Source: Shinella sp.
Lineage (GTDB): Bacteria > Pseudomonadota > Alphaproteobacteria > Rhizobiales > Rhizobiaceae
Assembly (NCBI GenBank): GCA_003248775.1
Contig: QFQX01000017.1
Location: forward strand, 14,587-78,586
Reading direction: 5' to 3'
DNA: 64,000 nucleotides
Position 1 is the stretch's first letter. Every line of letters begins with the position of its first letter. Positions 45,086 to 54,439 of the stretch are shown here, in pieces. The notes under the pieces are model-generated. The model did not search any database, had not been told where the DNA came from, and was given only the letters and a program-made list of their open reading frames with translations. The position numbers and the translations under genes are program-made.

Positions 45086-45115
45086 GCGGGTTCGTTACAA
45101 TTCTAACGAACCCGC
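45086..45115. terminator. Long palindrome after ugpC
   Basis: Twelve-bp perfect arms GCGGGTTCGTTA (45086-45097)/TAACGAACCCGC (45104-45115) around a 6-nt loop, 53 bp past the ugpC stop and 64 bp before the cupin gene. There is no T tract, so it could be a terminator or an operator for the cupin gene; the inner GTTCGTTA/TAACGAAC is operator-like. A small GGT-AATATA-ACC repeat follows at 45120-45131. Confidence 0.55.
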
Positions 45116-45179
45116 GAACGGTAATATAACCGCTCTCTGGTAGCGTTCCCGTAATTGCACAATCGATATGGGAACATAA

Positions 45180-45680
45180 ATGCCTTTGAAGCTTCTGATT
45201 GCCAGTATGGCCGGCGTGCTGATGACCATGCCGCGGCCGGTCCGCGCCAGCGAAATGCCGCCGGTGGTTTCGGCCCATAGCGGCCATCTCGCGCTGAAGC
45301 CCGCACCGATCAATCCGGAATGGATCATTCGTGGAACGCCGGTCGCTCGCGTCGGCGACCATTCCACCAGCACCGATGAAGCAAGCTCCACGGCCGTATG
45401 GGATTGCACGGCGGGCGAATTCCGCTGGTATTTCGGCTGGGACGAGACCGTGGTGATCCAGGAAGGCGAAGTGCATGTGACCGCCGCGGACGGCACGGAG
45501 CGCACCCTGCGCGCCGGCGATATCGCCTATTTCCGCGGTGGTACCTGGGCGACATGGCGTGTCGACGACTATGTCCGCAAGGTTGCCTTCCTGCGCAAGC
45601 CGTTCCCCGAACCGCTGGCGACGCTATATCGCATCCGCAACGCCCTGCGTTCTCCGAAAGCCACGAGCGTGCTCGGCTGA
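45180..45680 (+). CDS. Secreted cupin-domain protein
   Basis: A 166-residue protein with an N-terminal signal (LKLLIASMAGVLMTMPRPVRA). The cupin region reads WDCTAGEFRWYFGWDETVVIQEGEVHVTAADGTERTLRAGDIAYFRGGTWATWRVDDYVRKVAFLRKP, the pattern of the (S)-ureidoglycine aminohydrolase-like cupin group (Cupin_3), though the metal-binding His are mostly replaced. It stands alone between ugpC and gshB. An accidental reading of a signal peptide cannot be ruled out, since close family members are often cytoplasmic. Function unknown. Confidence 0.78.
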   Translation: MPLKLLIASMAGVLMTMPRPVRASEMPPVVSAHSGHLALKPAPINPEWIIRGTPVARVGDHSTSTDEASSTAVWDCTAGEFRWYFGWDETVVIQEGEVHVTAADGTERTLRAGDIAYFRGGTWATWRVDDYVRKVAFLRKPFPEPLATLYRIRNALRSPKATSVLG

Positions 45681-45770
45681 TCCGCCGATCAGCAAAATTG
45701 AAGCCGGCAGCACGTTGCCTTTAGCCCCGATGCGGCCTAAATCTCCATGGCTTTCAACAGGGGCAGGGTT

Positions 45771-46718
45771 ATGGCGAAGATTACCAATGTCGCGGTCCAG
45801 ATGGATCACGTCTCCACCATCAATATCGCGGGCGATTCCACCTTCGCGATGAGCCTGGAGGCACAGGCCCGCGGCTACCGGCTGTTTCACTACACGCCGA
45901 ACCAGCTCAGCATGCGTGATGGCCGCATCCTCGCGACCGTCCAGCCCATGCAGCTGCGCGATGTGAAGGGCGATCATTTCAGCCTCGGCGATGCCGAGCA
46001 GGTCGATCTCTCGACCATGGATGTGGTGCTGCTCCGGCAGGACCCGCCCTTCGACATGGCCTACATCACCTCGACCCATCTGCTCGAGCGCATCCATCCG
46101 AAGACGCTGGTCGTGAACGATCCGGCCTGGGTGCGCAATTCGCCGGAGAAGATCTTCGTCACCGAATTTGCCGACCTGATGCCGAAGACCCTGATTACCC
46201 GCGATGCGGCCGAGATCGCCCGCTTCCGTGAGGAGATGGGCGACATCATCCTGAAGCCGCTTTACGGCAATGGCGGCGCCGGCGTCTTCCATTCCTCCCG
46301 CGACGACCGTAATTTCTCGTCGCTGATCGAGATGTTCCACCAGATGTTCCGCGAACCCTTCATCGCCCAGGCTTATCTGCCGGCGGTGCGCAAGGGCGAC
46401 AAGCGCATCATCCTGATCGACGGCGAACCCGTCGGCGCCATCAACCGGGTGCCGGCCGAGCATGACAGCCGCTCGAACATGCATGTCGGCGGTCGCGCCG
46501 AGGCGACGGAACTCACCGCGCGCGAAAGGGAAATCTGCGCCCGCATCGGCCCGGCGCTGAGGGAACGCGGCTTCCTGCTGGTCGGCATCGACGTCATCGG
46601 CGATTACATGACCGAGATCAACGTCACCTCTCCGACCGGTATTCGCGAAGTGAAGAAGTTCGGCGGCGCCGACATCGCAGCGCTCCTCTGGGACGCCATC
46701 GAAAAGAAACGCGCCTGA
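45771..46718 (+). CDS. gshB: Glutathione synthetase
   Basis: A 315-residue ATP-grasp ligase. [68 protein letters not shown] (ATP-grasp loop) and AIGADAKSS-unrelated [27 protein letters not shown] (Mg/ATP site) are the signature GshB segments. It joins gamma-Glu-Cys and glycine. The ATG at 45771 follows CAGGG; an ATG 24 bp earlier would add eight residues. The gene is alone, with ComM following after 200 bp. Confidence 0.96.
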   Translation: MAKITNVAVQMDHVSTINIAGDSTFAMSLEAQARGYRLFHYTPNQLSMRDGRILATVQPMQLRDVKGDHFSLGDAEQVDLSTMDVVLLRQDPPFDMAYITSTHLLERIHPKTLVVNDPAWVRNSPEKIFVTEFADLMPKTLITRDAAEIARFREEMGDIILKPLYGNGGAGVFHSSRDDRNFSSLIEMFHQMFREPFIAQAYLPAVRKGDKRIILIDGEPVGAINRVPAEHDSRSNMHVGGRAEATELTAREREICARIGPALRERGFLLVGIDVIGDYMTEINVTSPTGIREVKKFGGADIAALLWDAIEKKRA

Positions 46719-46922
46719 CCGCGCTCCGGATTCGCAGCTGCCTGCGATCCGGTTTTGTTCGCCAAATACAACCTGCAACAACCTGTCTCCGACTTTGACG
46801 GGAATTTGTTCCGTTAATGTTCTTGTTTTCGCGTTGTGATCGTGCAAGATTGCAATCGGCAGCCCGCGCAAGATGTAGTTGCGTGAGGGTAGCCGGCTTA
46901 GGGGCGAGCAAGGGAACGGGCA

Positions 46923-48455
46923 ATGGTGGCGCGCGTCAGTACGGTTGCATTTCAGGGCATAGAGGGCGTTCCGGTCGACGTTCAGGTGATGGTCGCGCCG
47001 GGCAAGATCGGCATGCAGATCGTTGGCCTGCCGGACAAGGCCGTTGCCGAAAGCCGGGAACGAGTGCAGGCAGCGCTCCATGCCTCGGGACTGGCGCTGC
47101 CGCCGAAGCGTGTGACGGTCAATCTCGCCCCCGCCGATCTTCCCAAGGAAGGCTCGCATTTCGACCTGCCGATCGCACTTGGCCTGATGGCTGCACTCGG
47201 CGCCATACCCGCCGAAGCGCTTTCGGGTTTCGTGGTGATTGGTGAACTCAATCTCGACGGCACGATCGCGGCCGTTGCCGGCGCTCTTCCGGCGGCAATC
47301 GGGGCGAATGCCATGGGCAAGGGCCTCATCTGCCCGGCAGAAAGCGGCGCGGAAGCGGCGTGGGCGGGCTCGGACATCGATATCCTCGCGCCCCGCAGCC
47401 TGATTGCGCTTGCCAATCATTTCCGTGGCACGCAGGTCCTGTCGAGGCCTGAGCCGGCGATCCGTGCGCCTGCCGCCAATCTGCCTGACCTCGCCGACAT
47501 CAAGGGGCAAGAGAGCGCCAAGCGGGCCTTGGAAGTTGCAGCCGCCGGCGGCCATAATCTGTTGATGGTCGGGCCTCCCGGCTCCGGCAAATCGATGCTG
47601 GCGGCCCGCCTGCCATCCATCCTGCCGCCCCTTTCCGCAGCCGAGCTTCTTGATGTTTCCATGGTGCATTCCGTTGCCGGCCAGCTCTCGGGCGGCAAGC
47701 TTTCGGACCGGCGGCCGTTCCGCACGCCGCACCATTCCGCAACGATGGCTGCCCTTGTCGGTGGTGGTCTGCGCGCACGGCCGGGTGAAGCCTCGCTTGC
47801 CCATCACGGGGTTCTATTCCTCGACGAGTTCCCGGAATTTTCGCCACAGGTGCTGGATGCGCTGCGCCAGCCTTTGGAAACAGGTGAATGCATCATTGCC
47901 CGGGCCAATCACCGGGTCGCCTATCCCGCCGATTTCCAGCTGGTGGCGGCAATGAACCCCTGCCGCTGCGGCATGGCTGGTGAACCCGGGCATACCTGCG
48001 CCCGCGGCCCACGTTGCCTCACCGATTATCAGGGCAGGATTTCCGGGCCGCTGATGGACCGCATCGATATCCGCATCGATGTGCCGGCAGTCTCCGCCAC
48101 CGATCTCATCAAGCCGATGGCGGCCGAGCGAAGCGAGGATGTTGCGCGCCGGGTTTTCGCGGCTCGCGAGCGCCAGAGGGAGCGCTTTGCCGAGGCAGGC
48201 ACACCGGGAGTGTCGACCAATGCCCGTTGTTCCACGGCGATGATCGAAAAACTCGCGGAACTGGATGCGGGAGGTACGCAACTCCTGAGGGATGCGGCGG
48301 AGAAGTTCAGGTTTTCGGCCCGGGCCTATCATCGTGTGCTGAAAGTGGCGCGGACGCTTGCCGATCTCGACGGCTCGGCGATGCTCGGGCGCATTCACCT
48401 TGCCGAGGCGATTTCCTACCGTATCCCGTCGGAACGGTTGTCTGCCGCCGCGTGA
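46923..48455 (+). CDS. comM: ComM/YifB-family Mg-chelatase-like AAA+ ATPase
   Basis: A 510-residue protein. The N-terminal Lon-protease-like (ChlI) domain, with VQVMVAPGKIGMQIVGLPDKAVAESRERVQAAL, precedes the AAA+ core: Walker A MVGPPGSGKSMLAARLPSILPPL, Walker B GVLFLDEFPEFSPQVLDALRQPLE and the MNPCRCGMAG Cys-containing segment. ComM is a helicase for branch migration during natural transformation in Vibrio and Haemophilus; it is also kept in many non-competent bacteria. ATG 46923 follows AAGGGAACGGG. A terminator hairpin lies at 48493. Confidence 0.95.
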   Translation: MVARVSTVAFQGIEGVPVDVQVMVAPGKIGMQIVGLPDKAVAESRERVQAALHASGLALPPKRVTVNLAPADLPKEGSHFDLPIALGLMAALGAIPAEALSGFVVIGELNLDGTIAAVAGALPAAIGANAMGKGLICPAESGAEAAWAGSDIDILAPRSLIALANHFRGTQVLSRPEPAIRAPAANLPDLADIKGQESAKRALEVAAAGGHNLLMVGPPGSGKSMLAARLPSILPPLSAAELLDVSMVHSVAGQLSGGKLSDRRPFRTPHHSATMAALVGGGLRARPGEASLAHHGVLFLDEFPEFSPQVLDALRQPLETGECIIARANHRVAYPADFQLVAAMNPCRCGMAGEPGHTCARGPRCLTDYQGRISGPLMDRIDIRIDVPAVSATDLIKPMAAERSEDVARRVFAARERQRERFAEAGTPGVSTNARCSTAMIEKLAELDAGGTQLLRDAAEKFRFSARAYHRVLKVARTLADLDGSAMLGRIHLAEAISYRIPSERLSAAA

Positions 48456-48492
48456 ATGCGGGGACGGAATGAAGGTCTAGCGGAAAGCGAAA

Positions 48493-48512
48493 GGGGCGCC
48501 GTCAAGCGCCCC
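48493..48512. terminator. Hairpin between convergent comM and cysK
   Basis: Seven-bp stem GGGGCGC (48493-48499)/GCGCCCC (48506-48512) with a 6-nt loop. On the minus strand it is followed by TTTCGCTTTCC, a weak U-rich run, favouring use by cysK; position also suits comM. Confidence 0.65.
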
Positions 48513-48539
48513 CTGATGCCGCAGAAGCCGGAAGGGCTG

Positions 48540-49508
48540 TTATTCGCCGAGGCCGGCAAAGAGCGCTGTCGAAAGGTAGCGTTCGGCAAAGGACGGGATG
48601 ATGACGACGATGGTCTTGCCGGCGTTTTCCTCGCGGCTGCCGACCTTGATCGCGGCGGAGAGTGCGGCCCCTGAGGAAATGCCGACCGGCACGCCTTCGA
48701 GGCGAGCTACGAGACGGGCGGTCTCGAAGGCTTCGTCGTTGGTGGAAGGCACGATCTCGTCATAGATCGTGGTGTCGAGGATCTTCGGCGCAAAGCCCGC
48801 GCCGATGCCCTGGATCTTGTGCGGGCCGGGATTGCCGCCGGAGAGCACCGGGCTGTCGGCGGGCTCCACGGCGATGACCTTGATCGAAGGCTTCTTCGCC
48901 TTCAGCACCTGGCCGACGCCGGTAATGGTGCCGCCCGTGCCGATGCCGGCGACGAAGATGTCGACCTTGCCATCGGTATCGTTCCAGATTTCCTCGGCTG
49001 TCGTCTTGCGATGGATTTCCGGATTGGCCGGGTTTTCGAACTGCTGCGGAATGATGGCGTCCGGTAGCGTCGCGGCCAGTTCCTCGGCCTTGGCGATTGC
49101 GCCCTTCATGCCCTTCGGTCCCTCGGTCAGCACCAGTTCCGCACCGAGTAGCGCCAGCATCTTGCGGCGCTCGATCGACATGGTTTCCGGCATGGTCAGG
49201 ATCAGCTTGTAGCCCTTCGCCGCCGCGGCAAAGGCGAGTGCGATACCGGTGTTGCCGGAGGTCGGCTCGATGAGGGTGGTCTTTCCGGGCGCGATCTTGC
49301 CCTGAGCCTCGAGGCTTTCGATCATCGCGACGCCGATACGGTCTTTCACCGAGGCGATCGGGTTGAAGAATTCGAGCTTGGCAAGAAGATTGGCCTTGAC
49401 GCCCTTCTCCTTCGCGAGCTTGTCCAGGCGCACGAGCGGCGTGTCGCCGATGGTCTCGGTGATCGAGTTGTAGACGCGGCCGCGGCCCGGCTTCTTGGCT
49501 TCCGACAT
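48540..49508 (-). CDS. cysK: Cysteine synthase A (O-acetylserine sulfhydrylase)
   Basis: A 322-residue fold-type II PLP enzyme. [17 protein letters not shown] holds the PLP lysine, [16 protein letters not shown] the substrate loop, [18 protein letters not shown] the phosphate-binding glycines, and [15 protein letters not shown] the C-terminal Ser-Ser-Gly-Ala-Ala segment. It makes cysteine from O-acetylserine and sulfide. The ATG follows AAGGAGCAA. Single gene, convergent with comM; gshB nearby uses its product, but they are not co-transcribed. Confidence 0.95.
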   Translation of the reverse strand: MSEAKKPGRGRVYNSITETIGDTPLVRLDKLAKEKGVKANLLAKLEFFNPIASVKDRIGVAMIESLEAQGKIAPGKTTLIEPTSGNTGIALAFAAAAKGYKLILTMPETMSIERRKMLALLGAELVLTEGPKGMKGAIAKAEELAATLPDAIIPQQFENPANPEIHRKTTAEEIWNDTDGKVDIFVAGIGTGGTITGVGQVLKAKKPSIKVIAVEPADSPVLSGGNPGPHKIQGIGAGFAPKILDTTIYDEIVPSTNDEAFETARLVARLEGVPVGISSGAALSAAIKVGSREENAGKTIVVIIPSFAERYLSTALFAGLGE

Positions 49509-49717
49509 GATATTGCTCCTTGGAAAAGCCTCTGATTGGAAATCACAATAGGATCAAATAGTGCCCCCTGCCAGAAGCCTTCATCCGCTTGCGGGCGATA
49601 GTCTGGAAAAAACGCCGCGACCTGATGTCCCGGCAGCGAAGGTCATTCCAGATAACGCAACTCCAGCAAAGATGCGCAACAGGGCATTGAAGGCGTTTCA
49701 GTTATCTCCTTAAAGCG

Positions 49718-50332
49718 CTAAGCGCGGGCAGCGATATAGGCGGCGGTGCCGGCCAGAACACTGGCCGCCGAGCGGTTCAGGGTCTTAAGGGCCGCGGGTT
49801 TCTTCAGCAATGTTCGCGCCTGCGAGGCCAGCAGGATATAGGGAAGCAGCACCGCCATCAGCACCGCAAATGTCGTGCCGGCAAGAACGGCGTAATCCTG
49901 CCAGCCGATCTGCCGGAGGGGAATGAGCGTGGGGACCAGCGCGACATAAAACAGCATGGTCTTGGGATTGCCGAGCGTCAGCAGGAGGCCGGAAAGGAAG
50001 GATAGGCCGGCATGCGTCGCGCGCTGCGCCTCGATCTTCTGCGGCAGGAGCCCTGCGGTCCAGAGCTTCCAGGCGATATAGCAGAGATAGAGCGCGCCGA
50101 GATATTTGATGACAAGAAACGGTGTGGTGAAGGTCTGCGCCACCAGCGCGAGGCCGAGGACGACTGCGGTCAGGTAGCAGAGATCGCCGAGAATGAGGCC
50201 GAGCCCCATGAAGAATGTCGGCCGGAAACCGGAGCCGAGGGCGCGGGCGACGATTGCCGTCATACCGGGGCCGGGAATGGCGGCGGCAATGAACAACGCA
50301 CCGCCATAGGCGAGCAGGGTGGCAAGGGTCAT
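49718..50332 (-). CDS. LysE-family exporter (A)
   Basis: A 204-residue membrane protein with six hydrophobic segments. LLAYGGALFIAAAIPGPGMTAIVARALGSGFRPTFFMGLGLILGDLCYLTAVVLGLA is the LysE/RhtB opening with PGPGM, and LLTLGNPKTMLFYVALVPTL the conserved N-P-K-x motif in the middle. Members export lysine, homoserine, threonine or other small amino compounds. The ATG at 50330-50332 (complement) follows GAGGAGG. It is divergent from a second LysE gene across about 215 bp. Confidence 0.9.
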   Translation of the reverse strand: MTLATLLAYGGALFIAAAIPGPGMTAIVARALGSGFRPTFFMGLGLILGDLCYLTAVVLGLALVAQTFTTPFLVIKYLGALYLCYIAWKLWTAGLLPQKIEAQRATHAGLSFLSGLLLTLGNPKTMLFYVALVPTLIPLRQIGWQDYAVLAGTTFAVLMAVLLPYILLASQARTLLKKPAALKTLNRSAASVLAGTAAYIAARA

Positions 50333-50549
50333 GGTTTCCTCCTCATGCGATCCGAAGCGTGATCCAAGGTTTTGGGGGCTCCAAAGAGGCCACGACTTCG
50401 GCTGCCGGTATTGGCTCCGGTCATTGATGAGGACGTACCTCCATGCGCCCAAACTTGCAATGGTGACAGGATTGCGCTTGCGGCAGGGATCGCGCCCTGC
50501 ATAGGGTCGCCGCACCCGCCTTTGCCCGATATTTTCGATTGGATTTCCG

Positions 50550-51182
50550 ATGCCTTCCCTGCCTGCAATCCTCGCCTTTGCCCTGATCTGCCTTGGCATG
50601 GTCCTGACGCCGGGGCCGAACATGATCTATCTGGTATCGCGATCCATCTGTCAGGGACCGGCCGCCGGTCTCGTTTCTCTCGGCGGCGTGGCGCTCGGCT
50701 TCGTCTTCTACATGCTGATGTCGGCGCTTGGCATTACCGTTCTCATCATGGCTGTGCCCTTCGCCTATGATGTCCTGAAGTTCGCGGGTGCTGCCTATCT
50801 GCTGTGGATGGCATGGCAGGCGCTGAAGCCGGGCGGGCGTTTGCCCTTTCAGGTGCGCGACCTGCCGAAGGATAGTCCAGCCAAGCTCTTCGTCATGGGT
50901 CTTGTGACCAACCTTCTCAATCCGAAGGCGGCAGTTCTCTATCTTTCGCTGTTGCCGCAGTTCGTGGATCCCGCCAAGGGCAGTGTTCTCCTGCAGTCGG
51001 TGGTGCTGGGAAGCACGCAGATCGCCATCAGCGTCACGGTCAATGCCATGATCGCGCTGATGGCGGGGTCCATTGCCATTTTCCTGGCCGGCCGTCCCTT
51101 CTGGATGGTCGTGCAACGCTGGCTGATGGGAACGGTGCTTGCTGCACTCGCCTTGCGGATGGCGACCGAAGCGCAGCGCTGA
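50550..51182 (+). CDS. LysE-family exporter (B)
   Basis: A 210-residue relative of the neighbouring exporter: ILAFALICLGMVLTPGPNMIYLVSRSICQGPAAGLVSLGGVALGFVFYMLMSALGIT (TPGPNM motif) and MGLVTNLLNPKAAVLYLSLLPQFVDP (N-P-K). Substrate is unknown, but the family exports amino acids and the adjacent Lrp regulator, three genes away, is of an amino-acid-sensing class. It converges on the NIPSNAP gene 4 bp away. Two divergent LysE genes side by side suggest paired or alternative export. Confidence 0.9.
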   Translation: MPSLPAILAFALICLGMVLTPGPNMIYLVSRSICQGPAAGLVSLGGVALGFVFYMLMSALGITVLIMAVPFAYDVLKFAGAAYLLWMAWQALKPGGRLPFQVRDLPKDSPAKLFVMGLVTNLLNPKAAVLYLSLLPQFVDPAKGSVLLQSVVLGSTQIAISVTVNAMIALMAGSIAIFLAGRPFWMVVQRWLMGTVLAALALRMATEAQR

Positions 51183-51186
51183 GCGA

Positions 51187-51489
51187 TCAGAAGACCGGGC
51201 GCATGAAGCTGCGGTCATAGCTCAGGATGCAGCGCGTCTCCTCGGCATAGGCAAACGCGGCCTTGCACTCTTCATCTCCGGCCATGCGGGTTCTGTAGAC
51301 CTCATTTTCGGCAAGCGAGGGGAAGGTGAACAGCGCAAGCGCAATGTTGTTTGCCCCTTCGGACGGCAGGAAATAGCCGTGATGGGTGCCGCCGAGCCGG
51401 TTGACGAGAGGGATCCAGAGCTTCGCATAATGCTCGAATTCGGCAAGCTTGTAGGGATCGATGACATAGCGAAGGCTGCAGGTGATCAT
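51187..51489 (-). CDS. NIPSNAP-family protein
   Basis: A 100-residue NIPSNAP/ferredoxin-like protein: ITCSLRYVIDPYKLAEFEHYAKLWIPLVNRLGGTHHGYFLPSEGANNIALALFTFPSLAENEVYR. The R-Y-x-I-x-P-x-K-L-x-E-F-E start is a family hallmark. Function in bacteria is unknown. Its ATG overlaps the stop of the EamA gene by 4 bp (51486-51489), so it is translated with that exporter. The frame remains open farther upstream inside the EamA gene but has no family character. Confidence 0.88.
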   Translation of the reverse strand: MITCSLRYVIDPYKLAEFEHYAKLWIPLVNRLGGTHHGYFLPSEGANNIALALFTFPSLAENEVYRTRMAGDEECKAAFAYAEETRCILSYDRSFMRPVF

Positions 51490-52400
51490 GCACTGTTTTC
51501 CTTTGTGCGGGGTGTGTTGAGAAACGGCGGAGCCCAGTTGAGCGTGGCGGCGATGGCGGCAAGCAGGATGCCGGCAGCACCCGCCGCCTGCGTTGCGGTT
51601 AGCACGTGGCCGAAGGCGAAGATATCCACGAGCACGGCGACGACCGGATAGAGAAAGGACAGCGTGCCGGTCAGCGCGACCGGAAGCCGCTGGATGGCGC
51701 TGTAGAGCAGGGCATACATCAGACCGGTATGCACGAAGCCGAGCGTCGCGAGCATCGACCATGTGGCCGGCGTGGAAGGCAGCGATGTCCAGTCCGCCAG
51801 CGGCGCGAGCATCACAACGCCGGTCGCCACCTGAACCAGTGCGATCAGCTGCGGCGGCGTGCCCTTGAGCTGGCGGGCGGCGAGTGCGGCAAGCGCATAG
51901 CAGAAGGCGGCGGTCAGCGAGAGCAGGATGCCGAGAAGATATCCGGACGGCCCGGCTGCTGTCCCGACCTGAGCGCCGCCCATCGTCATCGCCACCGTTC
52001 CGGCAAAGGCGACGACCAGCCAGAAGGCCTTGCTGCGCGAGATCTTTTCCCCGAGAAACACCACGCCCAGGCCGACCAGCAGGAAGGGCTGGACGTTGTA
52101 GACGATGGTGGCAACGGAAATGGAGGCAAGAGGATAGGCGGAAAAGAGTGCCAGCCAGTTCAGGACCAGCGCCACGCCACCCGCAATCGCCAGCATCAGG
52201 CGCCGTCGGTCGAATGCATCAAGGCGCAAATGGCCGCCAAGTCGGCAGATCAGAAGCAGTGCCGGAAGACCGAACAGGCAGCGCCAGAAGACGACGTTGA
52301 CGGGCGGCTCGCCCGACATCACCACGAACCAGCCGATAGTTCCCGACATCGCCATGGCGGCGGTCATTTCCCAGATTCCCCGTCGCGATGCGTCGGCCAT
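51486..52400 (-). CDS. EamA/DMT-family transporter
   Basis: A 304-residue ten-helix exporter with two EamA repeats. WEMTAAMAMSGTIGWFVVMSGEPPVNVVFWRCLFGLPALLLIC opens the first, and LLSLTAAFCYALAALAARQLKGTPPQLIALVQVATGVVMLAPL and FVHTGLMYALLYSAIQRLPVALTGTLSFLYPVVAVLVDIFAFG belong to the second. It is divergent from an Lrp regulator across about 108 bp, which suggests Lrp-type control by an amino acid, and is coupled to the NIPSNAP gene. Confidence 0.88.
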   Translation of the reverse strand: MADASRRGIWEMTAAMAMSGTIGWFVVMSGEPPVNVVFWRCLFGLPALLLICRLGGHLRLDAFDRRRLMLAIAGGVALVLNWLALFSAYPLASISVATIVYNVQPFLLVGLGVVFLGEKISRSKAFWLVVAFAGTVAMTMGGAQVGTAAGPSGYLLGILLSLTAAFCYALAALAARQLKGTPPQLIALVQVATGVVMLAPLADWTSLPSTPATWSMLATLGFVHTGLMYALLYSAIQRLPVALTGTLSFLYPVVAVLVDIFAFGHVLTATQAAGAAGILLAAIAATLNWAPPFLNTPRTKENSA

Positions 52401-52508
52401 CGTTTTCTCCTTTGCGATGGCTGCATTCTATTGCGGTCTTTCGCGATATTGCTGCGCTTCGATTAGGCTGATAGTCTCATCTGGATAATTTCCTTAGGAG
52501 AATGGAAC

Positions 52509-52964
52509 GTGGAGGCTTATCTTTCTCTGGATGCTGCGGACCGCAGGATCGTCGAGGCGCTGGCCGAGGATGCGCGCATCTCGCTGAAGGAACTTGCGAC
52601 GAAAGCGGGTCTCTCTTCGCCCAGTTGCTCGGAACGGCTTCGCCGGCTTGAGGAGCGGGGCGTGCTCACCGGCTACAGCGCCGATGTGGAGCTTGAAGCG
52701 CTCGGTTATCCCCTGCAGGCGATCGTCCGGGTTCGCCCGCTGCCGGGCATGCTGCATATCGTCGAGCGGATCATTCAGGAGACGCCCGAGATCACCGAAT
52801 GCGACAAGGTGACGGGCGACGATTGCTTCATCTGCCGCATGGCCGTGCGCAGCATGACCGATCTGGACCGCATCCTCGACCGTGTCGTGGAACGGGCGCA
52901 GACGAATACGTCGATGATCAAGTCGACCCCGGTGAAGCGACGCCTGCCGCCGCCGGTCGGTTAA
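52509..52964 (+). CDS. Lrp/AsnC-family transcriptional regulator
   Basis: A 151-residue regulator: LSLDAADRRIVEALAEDARISLKELATKAGLSSPSCSERLRRLEERGVLTGYSADVELEALG is the N-terminal HTH, and IVRVRPLPGMLHIVERIIQETPEITECDKVTGDDCFICRMAVRSMTDLDRIL the RAM ligand-binding domain. It starts at a GTG (52509) with GGAGAATGGA ahead. It is divergent from the EamA exporter and is probably its activator, with an amino acid as effector. It carries an extended C-terminal end, STPVKRRLPPPVG. Confidence 0.92.
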   Translation: MEAYLSLDAADRRIVEALAEDARISLKELATKAGLSSPSCSERLRRLEERGVLTGYSADVELEALGYPLQAIVRVRPLPGMLHIVERIIQETPEITECDKVTGDDCFICRMAVRSMTDLDRILDRVVERAQTNTSMIKSTPVKRRLPPPVG

Positions 52965-52971
52965 GCTCTTC

Positions 52972-53877
52972 TCAGAATTCCGCCATCGGGGAAATACAGG
53001 TCGGCCCGCTTGGAAACAGTTCGTCCCGCGCGCGCATCATGAAGGCTTCCGATCCGCTGCCCTCGATCACTGTTGGTTCCCATGAAAGCCGATCCGGCGG
53101 AACGAGCGTCTCGACGGACGCAGGTGTGATGCCGAGGGCAGCGATAATTTCGGCGAGCGACAGAATGCGAGAGCCGGCGACGTCGAGAAGCTGGAACGCT
53201 CCATTATCCGTCATCCGCCACACGACGACAGCTTCGCTATCGGCGAGCAGGGAAAGCGAGATGTCCTCGATCAGATGGCAGTTCAGCAGGAACATCAGCC
53301 GCTGGTCGGCAACGGCAAAGCGGCTGGAAACCGGCATGCGGTTGTCCAGCAGCTTGCGCAGCAGATCGAGATCCCTGTTTATATCGAGCAGGCGGGCCGG
53401 ACGTGGCGTTCCGGACATTGCCGGCGCTGGCCCCTTGAAGCTGTATTGCGGCAGGACGCGGAAGCCGTGAGGCGTGTAGAGACCGGGCTTGTCCGTGTAA
53501 AGCACGATGGCCTCCAGGCCCTGCTCCTCGCAACGATCGAGCGTGATGCGAATGAGGTCCTGATAGAGGCCCCGGCCGCGATATTCCGGCCGTACGGCGC
53601 CGGATTGCCAGCCGGCAGCCTTGATGACGCGTCCATCGATCATCAGCGGCATGTAAAAGGCGCTGAGATTGGCGATGCAGCGGCCGTCGCCGTCGAAATA
53701 GGCAGAAGGAAAGCTGGTGCGGTCATGGCCGCCCAAACCGTCGAGCGCAGTGATATCGACGTTGAAGATATCGATGAGCAGCGTCTTGATCGCCGACCAT
53801 CCCGCCGGATCGTCGAAATAATCCTGACGGAAGAAGAGGCCTGACCTGTCGGCAGGGCGCTTTTCGGATGGGCTCAT
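52972..53877 (-). CDS. GNAT-family N-acetyltransferase
   Basis: A 301-residue protein. The N-terminal half contains the GNAT core, [61 protein letters not shown], with the acetyl-CoA pyrophosphate loop R-G-R-G. The C-terminal half resembles a second, sterol-carrier-like or Eis-type domain and is not recognised with confidence. Substrate unknown. Its ATG overlaps the dut stop by 4 bp (53874-53877), so it is coupled to, and downstream of, dut. Confidence 0.85.
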   Translation of the reverse strand: MSPSEKRPADRSGLFFRQDYFDDPAGWSAIKTLLIDIFNVDITALDGLGGHDRTSFPSAYFDGDGRCIANLSAFYMPLMIDGRVIKAAGWQSGAVRPEYRGRGLYQDLIRITLDRCEEQGLEAIVLYTDKPGLYTPHGFRVLPQYSFKGPAPAMSGTPRPARLLDINRDLDLLRKLLDNRMPVSSRFAVADQRLMFLLNCHLIEDISLSLLADSEAVVVWRMTDNGAFQLLDVAGSRILSLAEIIAALGITPASVETLVPPDRLSWEPTVIEGSGSEAFMMRARDELFPSGPTCISPMAEF

Positions 53878-54347
53878 GCCACGCCGGTGGAGCCGAAGCC
53901 GCCCGCGCCGCGGTCGGTGGCGGAAGCCTCAGCCACTTCCTGAACCCGAACCTGCGTCACCGGGGCAATGATCGTCTGGGCGATGCGCATGCCGCGGGTG
54001 ATCTCGAAAGGTTCGTCGCCGAGATTGATGAGCAGCACCTTCACCTCGCCGCGATAATCGCTGTCGATGGTGCCGGGCGTGTTGAGGCAGGTGATGCCGT
54101 TCTTGAAGGCAAGGCCGGAACGCGGACGGATCTGCGCCTCGAAACCTTCGGGGATTTCCATGACGAAGCCGGTCGGAACGAGCGCGCGCTGTCCGGGCGC
54201 AAGCGTCATCGGCTGATCGTCGGCAACGGCGGCTCTCAGATCCATGCCGGCGGCGCCAGCGGTCTCGTAGGCGGGCAGCGGCAGATCCTGTCCATGCGGC
54301 AGGCGGACGAGCTTGAGCGTGGGGCGAATGTCGTTATGGATGTTCAT
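53874..54347 (-). CDS. dut: dUTP diphosphatase
   Basis: A 157-residue trimeric dUTPase with all five motifs: [53 protein letters not shown] and the C-terminal [13 protein letters not shown]. It turns dUTP into dUMP and limits uracil in DNA. The start is the ATG at 54345-54347 (complement), giving [18 protein letters not shown]. In many rhizobia dut lies beside coaBC; here coaBC lies about 9 kb to the right with prfC and the thi operon between. Confidence 0.97.
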   Translation of the reverse strand: MNIHNDIRPTLKLVRLPHGQDLPLPAYETAGAAGMDLRAAVADDQPMTLAPGQRALVPTGFVMEIPEGFEAQIRPRSGLAFKNGITCLNTPGTIDSDYRGEVKVLLINLGDEPFEITRGMRIAQTIIAPVTQVRVQEVAEASATDRGAGGFGSTGVA

Positions 54348-54439
54348 GCGTTCATTAGTTTGCGCGCGAAAGCCGCAGGTCAATTGCATTGCCGGGCTTT
54401 AGTCGCTAGATACGCGGCAATTCCACAGGATTCACACTC

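Noticed and set aside
45624..47807. Long open frame (over 700 codons) on the minus strand opposite gshB and comM
   Set aside because: High GC content keeps antisense frames open. Its sequence is rich in Arg/Gly/Ala with no domain, while both plus-strand genes are clear family members.
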